A stretch of 64,000 nt of DNA from contig NZ_JACHHH010000012.1 in assembly GCF_014202695.1 (NCBI RefSeq), positions 1 to 64,000 on the forward strand. The letters are read 5' to 3'. The stretch comes from Oribacterium sinus. Lineage in GTDB: Bacteria > Bacillota > Clostridia > Lachnospirales > Lachnospiraceae. The position numbers were made by a program, and so were the translations under genes. Within the stretch, counting starts at the first letter, position 1, and every line of letters starts with the position of its first letter. Below the pieces are notes generated by a model. That model was not told the DNA's origin. It worked only from the letters and a program-made list of their open reading frames with translations, and did no database searches. Below are positions 50,905 to 59,551 of the stretch, piece by piece.

Positions 50905-50923
50905 TGCTGTCACCTCTTTCGTT

Positions 50924-50990
50924 TTAGGGAACTTTTTTATTTGAATAATACAAAAAAGTTCCCTAATTATCAAGAATGATTTAGAGAACT
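50924..50990 (-). promoter_or_regulatory. Fic promoter with 15-bp perfect inverted repeat
   Basis: TTAGGGAACTTTTTT (50924-50938) and its exact complement (50952-50966) flank 13 bases. On the minus strand a TTGATA-17-TATTAT promoter overlaps it: one arm lies in the spacer, the other just after the -10. A third half-like AAGTTCTCTAA lies upstream near 50978-50990. A repressor site is likely. Confidence 0.8.
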
Positions 50991-51162
50991 TTCTAATGCA
51001 AATTTTTCTAATACTTATTCCATGATTTGTGCATAGCTTTCCTTGACTTCAGTACTTGTTAAATTAAGTTCATCAAGCTAAATTTCAACATTTATATGCT
51101 TATGGACATCAATTTTGGACAATAATGCCACTGTCTCTACATGTATGATGTTTGCAATCCAT

Positions 51163-51333
51163 TCAACTGTAGATGTACCGTCTTGTGCCAGCCTGTTCTG
51201 TCTGCTGTGCCTGCTCTGTCCGGGCCGGCGCACTTTCATCTGAATCAGCGTTTGGATTCGCGCTGCTGCATGCCGCAAGGGACAGCGTGATGGTAAAGGC
51301 AGCGATAATTGACATCAGTTTCTTTATCTGCAT
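51163..51333 (-). pseudogene. Lipoprotein start, truncated
   Basis: 56 codons: signal peptide MQIKKLMSIIAAFTITLSLA with lipobox LAAC, then an Ala/Gln/Glu-rich linker, and stop. GGAGGTG precedes the ATG, which overlaps the end of the alcohol dehydrogenase gene. A second frame continues DGTSTVEWIANIIHVETV... to 51078. Probably the front of a flavodoxin-type lipoprotein like the one at 59524, cut short. Confidence 0.7.
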
Positions 51334-52484
51334 TCCAAAAGCACCTCCAATAATTCTTCCCTGCTGAATTTCTTAGCACAGCCGCCGGTCAGAATCGTCG
51401 TATCTGCAATCGCCTTGAAATTCGTATCCTCCGGAATATTCATCTCGGCAAATGTTGTCGGCAGTCCTATCTCCTTGATAAATGCGGCAAGAGCATCAAT
51501 AAATGCATCTGCAAGTTCTTCCTCGCTTTTACCTGTAGGATCAATATCCCATACTTCAACAGCAAGCCTTGCAAACTGTTTTACCGCTTCCGGGAGCATA
51601 TGCCTGTAAAGCACGGGATGCAGCACCGCCAATCCCTGTCCATGATTACAGTCCGTAAAAGCACCCAGCTGATGCTCCAGCATATGGCATTGGAAATCGG
51701 TTGCTTTTCCAATCTTGAGGATTCCGTTTTCCGCCATTGCAGCAGCCCAGATCAGTTCACTTCTCGCCTGAATATCTTCGGGATTCTTAAGTGTCATCCT
51801 TATGTTTCTGATGATGTTTCTCTGAGTTGCCTCATTTATCTCATCAGATAAATTCACGTCACGAGGCGATCCCATATAGGTCTCCATACTGTGGGACAAT
51901 GAATCAAACGCACCTGAGATCACCTGCTTCATCGGCATCGTCATGGTATACACCGGATCAAGAATTGCGAAATCATAGAAAGCTCCCCGAAGCGGAGATT
52001 TTGACTTCTTCTCTTCATTCGTGATCACTGCTCCGTTATTCATTTCCGCGCCGGTGCCAAAAGCAGTAACCACAGCGCCCATTGGAATAAACTCTGTCGG
52101 GGTACCATGCTCTGCATACTCAAAGTCCCAAAGATCCTTTTCCATCTTTGCCTGGGCTGATACAATTTTACAGCAGTCGATTACAGAACCGCCGCCAACG
52201 GCAATAATAAAATCTATCTTGTTGTCCCTTGCCAGCTTCGCCCCTTCCTGTACCTTTGCATATGTAGGGTTGGACATGATACCGGTAAACTCTGTAATCT
52301 TCTTTCCCGCAGCATTAAGAATACCGACCAGCTCGTCATAAACACCATTTTTCTTAATCGATCCGCCGCCGTATGCAAGCAGCACATTTTCTCCAACTTT
52401 TGCAAGCTCTGCCGGCAGGTTCTTCTCCGCTGCCTTTTCACCAAAATAGACCTTTACCGGGTAACTGTATGTGAATGATTCCAT
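51324..52484 (-). CDS. Iron-containing alcohol dehydrogenase (BdhA/YqdH type)
   Basis: 386 residues. GGGSIKKNGVYDEL and IIAVGGGSVIDCCK bind NAD(P); AFDSLSHSMETY and LEHQLGAFTDCNHGQGLAVL provide the His metal ligands. ATG at 52484 has AGGAGG upstream; an earlier in-frame Met is rejected. Reduces aldehydes such as butyraldehyde or similar. Part of the minus-strand redox cluster behind an aldo-keto reductase and flavodoxin. Confidence 0.92.
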   Translation of the reverse strand: MESFTYSYPVKVYFGEKAAEKNLPAELAKVGENVLLAYGGGSIKKNGVYDELVGILNAAGKKITEFTGIMSNPTYAKVQEGAKLARDNKIDFIIAVGGGSVIDCCKIVSAQAKMEKDLWDFEYAEHGTPTEFIPMGAVVTAFGTGAEMNNGAVITNEEKKSKSPLRGAFYDFAILDPVYTMTMPMKQVISGAFDSLSHSMETYMGSPRDVNLSDEINEATQRNIIRNIRMTLKNPEDIQARSELIWAAAMAENGILKIGKATDFQCHMLEHQLGAFTDCNHGQGLAVLHPVLYRHMLPEAVKQFARLAVEVWDIDPTGKSEEELADAFIDALAAFIKEIGLPTTFAEMNIPEDTNFKAIADTTILTGGCAKKFSREELLEVLLECR

Positions 52485-52543
52485 TTTTTCTCTGCCTCCT
52501 ATTCCAACAAGGTAGGAGCTCATCACCCCTGCCTCTTTCTTTT

Positions 52544-52843
52544 TTATAAGTTCTTTTCAAAGAATGGTATGATGTACTGGGACGTCTCCGAAACAAACGG
52601 TTCCAGATCATACATATCAAAGTGGCTTGCCTCAGGAATGACATGCATCGCCTTGTTGTCATGAGGTACTGCGGCGAAGATCTCTCCCGAAGAAGGTTTT
52701 GACCATGCGTTCTCGCCCGAGATCACAAGATAAGGCTTCTTCATATCTTTCATGATCTCTGTCAAATTGTACTTGACAAGCTCCCCAGCATAGCTGGGGG
52801 ATTAGGATTTTCATTAAATACTACTTTCTGTACATCCATCATC
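52544..52843 (-). pseudogene. Alpha/beta hydrolase with large internal deletion
   Basis: AAAGGAG and ATG (52843 or 52840) start MMDVQKVVFNENPNP, then the frame meets a GC hairpin (52784-52800). After it, another frame gives LTEIMKDMKKPYLVISGENA, PEASHFDMYDLEPFV and IIPFFEKNL, the C-terminal quarter of a DUF1100/YcjY-like hydrolase with its catalytic His region. About 200 residues are missing. The downstream part could start at TTG 52765 but would be inactive. Confidence 0.8.
52784..52800. repeat. CCCCAGC-ATA-GCTGGGG hairpin at a deletion joint
   Basis: A perfect 7-bp GC stem with ATA loop sits exactly where the hydrolase gene is broken. The shape resembles IS200/IS605 end hairpins and the stem at 9-27 (same ATA loop), so it may be a scar of such an element. 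Confidence 0.55.
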
Positions 52844-52866
52844 GTATTCTCCTTTCATCATCCGAC

Positions 52867-53730
52867 TTAGTGGATCTTCATTCCATTTAAAGCCTTTACA
52901 AGCTGCGGATCAAAGTGGTTTATGATCTCGCTGTGTCCGAGATCCTTTTCACCGATCTTCTTCATCTCGTCCTCTGTAAGCTCGAAATCCCAAATGTTAA
53001 TGTTTTGCTCCATTCTTTCGACATGCGTGGACTTCGGCAGGATGGACACGCCCCTCTGCGTGTTCCAGCGAAGTGCTACCTGCGCAGCAGTCTTTCCGTA
53101 TTTCTCGCCGATAGCAGAAAGCTCAGTGTCGGTAAAGATTCCATGTTTACCCTCCGCAAGAGGCCCCCACGCCTGCGGAACGATCCCATATTCTTTCATC
53201 AGAGCAATAGCATCTTCCTGCCGGAAGAAGGGATGAAACTCGACCTGGTTAACAGCCGGGATGACCTCCACATTCTCACAAAAATTCGCGAGCACAAACG
53301 GATAGAAGTTCGATACGCCGACGGCCTTCGTCAGTCCTTCTTTATATGCTTTTGTGATCCCTCTGTATGCTGCGAAATAATCTCCCAGAGCCTGATGAAG
53401 CAAGACGAGATCCACATATTCCATATCAAGTTTTGCAAGGGATGCCTTTACTGCCTCATAAGCAGTATCTTCATTCTTTTCATCCTGCACCCAGACCTTT
53501 GTGGTTATGAACAGTTCTTCCCTGGTCACGATTCCGTCAGCTATAGCTCTCTTTACAGCCTTGCCAAGAGCCTCCTCATTCATATAAGCTGCCGCGGTGT
53601 CAAGCAATCTGTATCCTGTCTTGATCGCGTCATAAACGACTCTTTCGCACTCATCAGCATCCGGGAACTGAAATACTCCGAATCCTTCAAGCGGCATCTT
53701 TGCTCCTGTGTTAAGTGTTACGTATTCCAT
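52867..53730 (-). CDS. Aldo/keto reductase (2,5-diketogluconate reductase type)
   Basis: 287 residues, TIM barrel. Catalytic tetrad: Asp in YRLLDTAAAYMNEEALG with Tyr53-type Tyr, Lys in LFITTKVWV, His in VDLVLLHQ. AKR coenzyme loop near the C-terminus: SILPKSTHVERMEQN. NADPH-dependent reduction of carbonyls. Co-directional with the flavodoxin at 53756 and the iron dehydrogenase at 51324. Confidence 0.92.
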   Translation of the reverse strand: MEYVTLNTGAKMPLEGFGVFQFPDADECERVVYDAIKTGYRLLDTAAAYMNEEALGKAVKRAIADGIVTREELFITTKVWVQDEKNEDTAYEAVKASLAKLDMEYVDLVLLHQALGDYFAAYRGITKAYKEGLTKAVGVSNFYPFVLANFCENVEVIPAVNQVEFHPFFRQEDAIALMKEYGIVPQAWGPLAEGKHGIFTDTELSAIGEKYGKTAAQVALRWNTQRGVSILPKSTHVERMEQNINIWDFELTEDEMKKIGEKDLGHSEIINHFDPQLVKALNGMKIH

Positions 53731-53755
53731 GGTAAGACCCTCCTTTTATTTTTGA

Positions 53756-54232
53756 TCAGTTATTGAACCCGTTTTCTGCAAGCCATCTGTCCAGCTTCTT
53801 AATATCCTTGTTGAAAAGCCCCGGCTGAATATCTGCATTCCGTGCGCTCTTCTTCGCATCGGCTATGGACGTCGTAAAGTAGTTCGGATCATCCGTGTAG
53901 GAATTTGCGAAGATATACACCGTCTTCCCCTTCCAGTCCGGATATGATTCAAGGAATGTCCACACCGGCATTGGGGATGTATACCACCAGATCGGGAATG
54001 CCAGGATGATCTTGTCGTACCGGCTGACATCCGGAAGAGGTCTCTTCACATCAGGTCTGATCTTTTTGTCAATCTCTTCCTTCGCTTCCACATATGCGCA
54101 GGTATTATAATCCTCGCTGTACGGAATCTGGCGTTCCAGCCTGAACAGTTCCCCTCCGGTCTTTTTGGCAATATCCTTTGCTATCTTCTCGGTATTTCCG
54201 CTCCATGAAAAATATACAATCAGCGTATTCAT
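53756..54232 (-). CDS. Flavodoxin
   Basis: 158 residues. FMN-phosphate loop LIVYFSWSGNTEKIAKDI and AFPIWWYTSPMPVWTFLE (isoalloxazine-binding) are intact; VEAKEEIDKKIRPD is the usual clostridial insertion. Cytoplasmic one-electron carrier or quinone-type reductase partner. First gene of a minus-strand group with AKR and, formerly, the hydrolase; divergent from a LysR gene that probably regulates it. Confidence 0.92.
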   Translation of the reverse strand: MNTLIVYFSWSGNTEKIAKDIAKKTGGELFRLERQIPYSEDYNTCAYVEAKEEIDKKIRPDVKRPLPDVSRYDKIILAFPIWWYTSPMPVWTFLESYPDWKGKTVYIFANSYTDDPNYFTTSIADAKKSARNADIQPGLFNKDIKKLDRWLAENGFNN

Positions 54233-54261
54233 ATTTCCCTCCGTTATTGTTTCTATCTTTC

Positions 54262-54305
54262 TGCTTGTTATGCTTGTTATGCTTGTTATGCTTGTTATGC
54301 TTGTA
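54262..54305 (-). repeat. 9-bp tandem repeat in the flavodoxin leader
   Basis: TGCTTGTTA is repeated four times without change (54262-54297) plus a partial copy, about 30 bases upstream of the flavodoxin start. Confidence 0.9.
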
Positions 54306-54420
54306 TTTTAGATGATATCCTTCTGCATGTAAAATCAAACTTGCGTATGAAAATATACTTGCCGCGTATATTATGATAATGTATAATGGTGAAAAGCCTT
54401 ACAGAATGGGGGATTCATGA

Positions 54421-55278
54421 ATGATCGAGACATATCTTCTGGAGCACCTTGCAGCGTTCAAAAAATACAAAACTTTATCTGAAGCAGCTGAACAGGTGCA
54501 TGTGACACAGCCCACCATGACCCGCTCCATGGCTAAGCTGGAGGATGTTTTCGGTGTGCCGCTTTTTACAAGGGAAAAGAAAAGACTTCGCCTGAATGAC
54601 AACGGGGAACTCGCCGCAAAGTATGCTGAAGAGATACTTGACATGCAAGACAAGATGTTTTCGCAGGTAAGGCAGCTTCACAGACTTTCAAAGACCATAA
54701 CTGTTGGCTCTATTGCCCCCGGTCCCATTATGGAACTGACCCCGACCCTGACGAGCAATTTTTCCAAAATGACAGTCTCAACAGAATTAAAGGATGAAGA
54801 TAAACTCATAACCGGTCTGAAAAACGATATCTATCAGATGGTCATTCTTCCGCATCCTTTCAAAGAGGACGGCTTCTATTCGCAAAAATGCGGTTCAGAA
54901 CAGCTTTGCGCCTCATTGGTACCGACACATCCTCTCGCGGAAAAAAGCTCCGTTTCCTTCCATGACCTGAATGGCGAAAACTTCCTGATGGCCTCCGAAG
55001 TCGGGATGTGGGATTCCATCGTCCGAGCAAATATGCCGGATTCACGTTTTCTGCGCCAGGGCAGCACGGATGAACTATGGGAAGTTGCAAGTTCATCTAC
55101 AATGTCCGGTTTTTCCACCGACTTGACATTACGAGTCCTCGGCGGCAAGAAGAACCGTGTCAACATACCTTTTTCAGATGATGTAAGCTATACTGACTAC
55201 TATTGTACTTGCAGGGCATCTAAAAAATCTGAGTATAAAAGGTGGTTCGACACCCTTAAGCGCAGGGTAAATGACTGA
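54421..55278 (+). CDS. LysR family transcriptional regulator
   Basis: 285 residues. N-terminal HTH (LLEHLAAFKKYKTLSEAAEQ, VTQPTMTRSMAKLEDVFGVP) and a C-terminal substrate-binding domain (TITVGSIAPGPIMELTP, SLVPTHPLAEK). The Shine-Dalgarno is GGGGG before ATG 54421. Divergent from the flavodoxin, the usual arrangement for control of a neighbouring operon. Nothing is seen in the 165 bases after it. Confidence 0.92.
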   Translation: MIETYLLEHLAAFKKYKTLSEAAEQVHVTQPTMTRSMAKLEDVFGVPLFTREKKRLRLNDNGELAAKYAEEILDMQDKMFSQVRQLHRLSKTITVGSIAPGPIMELTPTLTSNFSKMTVSTELKDEDKLITGLKNDIYQMVILPHPFKEDGFYSQKCGSEQLCASLVPTHPLAEKSSVSFHDLNGENFLMASEVGMWDSIVRANMPDSRFLRQGSTDELWEVASSSTMSGFSTDLTLRVLGGKKNRVNIPFSDDVSYTDYYCTCRASKKSEYKRWFDTLKRRVND

Positions 55279-55443
55279 ATCAAAAAAAGGTGACTGACAG
55301 AGAAAACATTCTCATCCGCATTGAAAATCTTTCATAAGACCTTCTTATTCACCGAGTGTTGTAAAGAATCCTCCCATCTGCTGATCATTCTCCAGGAGAT
55401 TCGAATCTGCATGATCTGCGGTCGAATTTCTGATTCTCCTTCC

Positions 55444-56499
55444 TCAGTCGTTCCAGAACCAAAGCAGTGCGTTGAATGTATATTGATTCGCCGCTTCCGG
55501 TCCGTGGGTACCGCCTTCATATATTCTGTAAGATACGTTTCCATCTACCTCATTGTTTGCAAGATGGAACGTATCGCTGTACTCATTCACCATACTGTTT
55601 ATCTGATAAGAAAAGCCGGATGCCGCAAAATCCTCCGTTCCTGTCGCAGTCCAGATGAAGAAGTCCTCGTCTGTCCACCCAGAGGCTCTGACTACGGCAT
55701 CAATCCATGCACCGTCTCCCATATTGCCGCTCATGGGCATAAAGTAGCGGAAATAATCAAGGCAATACTGAAAGGTATGCCAGGTATTCACACTGCCCAT
55801 GGAAAAGCCTCCGAATCCCCGGTGGTCACGGGTATCTTTCAGGTTTTCAGGCGAAGTATTATAGTCCGCCCAGGTATGGTATTTGCCCTCTACAGCAGGG
55901 ATCAGGTCATTCAGCAATTCATTGTGGAACCGATCTGTCAACTGTAGGGCAAGGCTGTAATCCCAGCTGTCCTGTCCGCTGGTGTTGTTATAGGTCGGGC
56001 ATACCAGGATCATCGGCTTCATCCGACCGTCTTGAATGGCATGGTCTACAGCATGCTTTAGCTCTGACGGCTGCTTGTCCGTTCCGAGGACGGTTTCTTC
56101 ATTGCTCCAGCCGCCGTGACTGAGATAAAAGATATTGTATTTTTGCGTTTCATCATATCCGTAGGGAAGATACACCCAGGCGGTCTTGTTCAGCTTCTGA
56201 CTGTGCTGCTCATAGGAAAAGGACTCCCATGTCTCATAATCCAGCTTGACAAGCGTTCCTTCCCGTGCGGCAGGCTTTCTGTATTCCACAGAGATGACTT
56301 CCAGTTCTTCCGGTATATCTTTTGCATTTTTTGTAAATGGTTCCATTGTGCTTTCCTCCGCCTGCACTGCTGTTTCTTTTATATTCTGCTTAGCTGTATC
56401 TGACGACACTGTAGGTTTCACAGTCTCCTGCTTGCTGCAGGCCGTAAGAGTGCAAAGAACCACAAGGGCAAGCAGGAGTGATACTATTTTCTTTTTCAT
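55444..56499 (-). CDS. Secreted lipoprotein esterase (CE1/feruloyl-esterase-like)
   Basis: 351 residues. Signal MKKKIVSLLLALVVLCTL with lipobox LTAC, a Thr/Glu-rich linker, then an alpha/beta hydrolase: VYLPYGYDETQKYNIFYLSHGG, FGGFSMGSVNTW (nucleophile Ser), GTEDFAASG (Asp region), GGTHGPEAANQY (His). Pattern matches XynZ/esterase-D-like domains attached to xylan- or feruloyl-acting enzymes. ATG at 56499 behind GGGGGTGA. Anchored outside the membrane. Follows the flavodoxin at 56524. Confidence 0.9.
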   Translation of the reverse strand: MKKKIVSLLLALVVLCTLTACSKQETVKPTVSSDTAKQNIKETAVQAEESTMEPFTKNAKDIPEELEVISVEYRKPAAREGTLVKLDYETWESFSYEQHSQKLNKTAWVYLPYGYDETQKYNIFYLSHGGWSNEETVLGTDKQPSELKHAVDHAIQDGRMKPMILVCPTYNNTSGQDSWDYSLALQLTDRFHNELLNDLIPAVEGKYHTWADYNTSPENLKDTRDHRGFGGFSMGSVNTWHTFQYCLDYFRYFMPMSGNMGDGAWIDAVVRASGWTDEDFFIWTATGTEDFAASGFSYQINSMVNEYSDTFHLANNEVDGNVSYRIYEGGTHGPEAANQYTFNALLWFWND

Positions 56500-56523
56500 A
56501 TCGATATCACCCCCGCCCACCGA

Positions 56524-56970
56524 TTAATCCACATTTATTTTCTTTGCTTCCTGCGAATTCGTTACCATGCCCTTATAAGCAAACCCATACACGCTGGCAA
56601 AACGAGACATGGTAAACTCACATGCTTCAAGCTGCCATTTCTCCGGTGAAGCACCCTGCATAATGAAATACAGATTCTTGCCGCTGAACTCGCCCTGTTC
56701 GATCGGTCCGTAGCAACGGTCAAGGAAATTCCTCATTAAACCGCAGATGTTATGCCAGTACATTGGCGAACCCATGACCACGGTATCCGCCTTGCGGATC
56801 GCATCAATAACTTCATTAAACTGGTCATCCGGATATTCCTGACCATAGGAATAGATTTTATAGTCGATGAGATTTAAGGTTGCGTACTCTTTTCCGGTAA
56901 GCAGTTCCTTCGCCAGCTTTGCCGTGTTGCCGTTCTTATTCGGACTTGCGTTGATAAACAAAATGCTCAT
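56524..56970 (-). CDS. NAD(P)H-dependent FMN reductase / flavodoxin-like
   Basis: 148 residues. FINASPNKNGNTAKLAKELL and VVMGSPMYWHNICGLMRNFLD are the two FMN-binding loops of the NADPH-dependent FMN reductase family. Shorter than the IsfA-like protein at 568 and lacking its Cys cluster. Lies between an AKR and a lipoprotein esterase on the same strand. Confidence 0.88.
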   Translation of the reverse strand: MSILFINASPNKNGNTAKLAKELLTGKEYATLNLIDYKIYSYGQEYPDDQFNEVIDAIRKADTVVMGSPMYWHNICGLMRNFLDRCYGPIEQGEFSGKNLYFIMQGASPEKWQLEACEFTMSRFASVYGFAYKGMVTNSQEAKKINVD

Positions 56971-56985
56971 TTTTCGTTTCCTCCA

Positions 56986-57975
56986 TTATTTCCTCACAGG
57001 AGAGCCGCCGAATACCGCCGACATCTCCATGTGATTCAGTTTTTCATCAATACTTATGACCTCTTCCGCTGTCAGGCTGATCTCCACCGCACCAAGATTT
57101 TCTCTGATGCGCTCTACTTTTCTCGAACCGGGGATCGGAACGATATAAGGCTTCTTGCAGAGCATCCATGACAAGGAAATCTGCGCAGGTGTGGCGTTCT
57201 TTTCTTCCGCAAGATTTCTGATCAGCGAAAGAAGTTCTCTGTTCTGTTCAAACGCCTCATCAGAATACTGCGGCATAGCACTGCGATAATCCGCTTTATC
57301 AAACTGCTCACCCTTTGCAAAGGCATCGGACAAAATGCCGTTGGCAAGCGGAGAAAAGGCCACATATCCGATATTCAGTTCTTCCAGAACCGGGAAGAGG
57401 TTCTCATGCCATCTTGCCATCATGGAATACCGGTTTTGAATGCAGGTCACAGGACATACTTCATGTGCCCTTCGAAGATATTCCTCATTTGCCTCGGAAA
57501 TTCCCCAGTGAAGTATTTTGCCTTCTTTTATCAGGCCGGACATGACGACTGCCACTTCTTCCGGCTCTACATTCGGATCGATGCGGTGCTGATAGTACAA
57601 ATCTACGTGATCCATACCAAGCCGTTTTAAGCTGCCTTCGATGGATGCTTTTATCGTTTCCGGGCGTGAGTCCAGGACAAGCTGGCGGTTCTCATGCTTA
57701 ACGCCGAACTTTGTGGCAACTTTTACCTGATTCCGATATGGAGCAAGCGCCTTTCCTACCAACTCCTCGTTGTTGTAGCTGATACTCCCATCTGCCTTTT
57801 CACCGGTATAACATTCAGCCGTATCAAAGAAGGTATAGCCCATTTCCACAGCCTGCCGAATCGCGTTAATGGCTGTGTCCTCATCTGTTGCAGCTCCGTA
57901 TGCGTGGGAAAATCCCATGCAACCCAGACCAATAGGCGACACCTCCAGGTCTTTTCCTAAGATTCTGTTCTTCAT
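56986..57975 (-). CDS. Aldo/keto reductase (AKR13/YakC-like)
   Basis: 329 residues. GLGCMGFSHAYG start and FFDTAECYTGEKADG, ATKFGVKHENRQLV, HVDLYYQHRIDPN supply Asp, Tyr, Lys and His of the AKR site; the ending IPGSRKVERIRENLGA binds NADP. ATG at 57975 behind GGAGG; an upstream in-frame Met is rejected. Reduces aldehydes/ketones. Ends 15 bases before the flavodoxin-like gene. Confidence 0.92.
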   Translation of the reverse strand: MKNRILGKDLEVSPIGLGCMGFSHAYGAATDEDTAINAIRQAVEMGYTFFDTAECYTGEKADGSISYNNEELVGKALAPYRNQVKVATKFGVKHENRQLVLDSRPETIKASIEGSLKRLGMDHVDLYYQHRIDPNVEPEEVAVVMSGLIKEGKILHWGISEANEEYLRRAHEVCPVTCIQNRYSMMARWHENLFPVLEELNIGYVAFSPLANGILSDAFAKGEQFDKADYRSAMPQYSDEAFEQNRELLSLIRNLAEEKNATPAQISLSWMLCKKPYIVPIPGSRKVERIRENLGAVEISLTAEEVISIDEKLNHMEMSAVFGGSPVRK

Positions 57976-58032
57976 AAATACCTCCATCAATAATCTGTTG
58001 TTATTCGGTACCCGGCCTTTTAAGCGTTTCAT

Positions 58033-58150
58033 CTACCGCTGTATCTTTTCATAAACAGTCGGCCACAGCTTCGTTACAAGGAAAATGCCTTCTCTTGCCA
58101 CGCCGCTCTTTTTGATACCTCTGCAGGTGCCGTTCTCGTTCATATATAGA
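58033..58150 (-). pseudogene. Fragment of another aldo/keto reductase
   Basis: One frame reads LYMNENGTCRGIKKSGVARE then GIFLVTKLWPTVYEKIQR and stops. This is the AKR segment holding the catalytic Tyr and Lys of a diketogluconate-reductase-like protein. Both ends are gone. It fills the gap between the esterase and the intact AKR. Confidence 0.75.
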
Positions 58151-58170
58151 ATTTCTCGATTTCTTCTGTG

Positions 58171-59211
58171 TCACATCTGGTCTTCCCAAAATGCCACGGC
58201 ATCATCGATCCATCCCTCGGCAACAGTTCCTGTTCCAAGTCCGAATCCATGTGGCAGCCCGTCGTAGGAATGGAACTCCGTGGGAATGCCCATCTCAGAC
58301 ATGGTATCCAGTCTTGATTTCATCGTCCGCCAGCTTGCGATACCGTCCCTTGTCCCTACGGCGCTGTAAGTCGGTGGCTCGTAGCCTGTCACTTCCGAAA
58401 GTCCGGTGTAATTTACGATGACAGCCGCAGGATGCGGATAGGCTTTCTCTCCGAAATACTCCGTACCGTATGTTCCTACCCAGTCTGCCATTCTTCCGCC
58501 TGCCGATCCGCCCCAAAGAGAATAGCCATCCGTATCTACCTGAAGTTCATCTGTATGCCGGGAGATAAAGGCGATCGCTCTCGAAAGATCCTCGCAGGCT
58601 GTCTGTGCGCCGGGACGATAAATCAGCGCAAAGGCATTGTATCCCATCTTGGAAAGTTCCAACGCGTGGGGAAAGCTGTCGTGCATCGCACCAACGTAGG
58701 CAAAACCGCCGCCGGCATTTACGATAGCGAACTTTGTGCCGGGATTTCCCTTAAAGAAGAACAAACCCGTATCTCTTTTCGCCGGATCTGCAGCCTTTTC
58801 CTCTTCCGTATAAATGTCATAAAAGATGGTGTCCCCGTTTTCCGCATGATTTCTCATGTAATTGCAGATCTCCACTGTCTTATCGGAATCTATGTAGTTG
58901 TACCAGGTAAGCGACAGATTGCCGAGTGTGCTACCGCCATAATAGCCGGAGTCCACCGGAAAAATCAGTCTGCCGTAATCGCCAAAAACGGGATCGTTTA
59001 TCACATCTTCAATTTTTGTATTCGTTGTATAGTGTTCTGTCATAGTTTGTTTTTCTGTTTCCTTCTCTGTGTCAGGCATAAGGGACGCTTCATCTGTCTG
59101 TACATCCTCATTCAGTCTCGGAGCAACCTCTACATCCTGCGAAGAGTCGGCGCAGGAAGAGAAGCTGACAGCTAAAACCATCATGAATATCAAAGCCAAT
59201 ACTCTCTTCAT
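58171..59211 (-). CDS. Secreted lipoprotein alpha/beta hydrolase
   Basis: 346 residues. Signal MKRVLALIFMMVLAVSF with lipobox SSC, Glu/Thr-rich linker, then a hydrolase domain: VNAGGGFAYVGAMHDSFPHA (oxyanion HGGG-like GGG), GYSLWGGSAGGRMADWVG (Ser in GGSAGG), and SYDGLPHGFGLG (His). BD-FAE/esterase-lipase type. ATG has a weak AGGAC upstream. Acts outside the membrane, perhaps on acetylated or feruloylated sugars, as the esterase at 55444. Confidence 0.87.
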   Translation of the reverse strand: MKRVLALIFMMVLAVSFSSCADSSQDVEVAPRLNEDVQTDEASLMPDTEKETEKQTMTEHYTTNTKIEDVINDPVFGDYGRLIFPVDSGYYGGSTLGNLSLTWYNYIDSDKTVEICNYMRNHAENGDTIFYDIYTEEEKAADPAKRDTGLFFFKGNPGTKFAIVNAGGGFAYVGAMHDSFPHALELSKMGYNAFALIYRPGAQTACEDLSRAIAFISRHTDELQVDTDGYSLWGGSAGGRMADWVGTYGTEYFGEKAYPHPAAVIVNYTGLSEVTGYEPPTYSAVGTRDGIASWRTMKSRLDTMSEMGIPTEFHSYDGLPHGFGLGTGTVAEGWIDDAVAFWEDQM

Positions 59212-59229
59212 GCGCCTGTCCTCACTTTC

Positions 59230-59551
59230 TTACAGGTTCTTTCCGAAGAATGGAATAATATACTCAAATGCTTCGGAGACAAACGGAGCCAACTCCTTGG
59301 AAATACAGTCCTTCGTAGCCGGGCAGAGTTACAAAAAGTGCATAAGGTTCGGAGCCGTCGTAGCTCTCCGGCATGTACAGCCCGAAATGGATATCTCCGT
59401 CATTTTCACTGTGCAATACATTGTCGAAGAGAAAGCCTCGAATATACTCGTCTCCGAAGTCGATTTCTGTCGGCGCCGGGATTTCGTTCTCCATGCCGAT
59501 GACGCCTGTCTGCACGGAGTCAGTTATTCCAAGCCAAGCCCTCGTACCCAT
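59230..59551 (-). pseudogene. Alpha/beta hydrolase with internal deletion
   Basis: WLGITDSVQTGVIGMENEIP, DFGDEYIRGFLFDNVLHSEN, LYMPESYDGSEPYALFVTLP and GYEGLYFQG match the N-terminal domain of a clostridial esterase. A frame change then leads to APFVSEAFEYIIPFFGKNL and stop, a C-terminus like that at 52544. The catalytic middle is missing. The 5' end overlaps the flavodoxin lipoprotein end in another frame. Confidence 0.75.

Noticed and set aside
52915-53766. 283-codon plus-strand ORF
   Set aside because: Antisense to the aldo/keto reductase, which has a complete catalytic tetrad.
54105-54338. Lys/His/Asn-repeat protein overlapping the flavodoxin
   Set aside because: It is the 9-bp leader repeat read through in another frame of the flavodoxin gene.
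58432-59175. 247-codon plus-strand ORF
   Set aside because: Antisense to the lipoprotein hydrolase with intact signal peptide and catalytic motifs.
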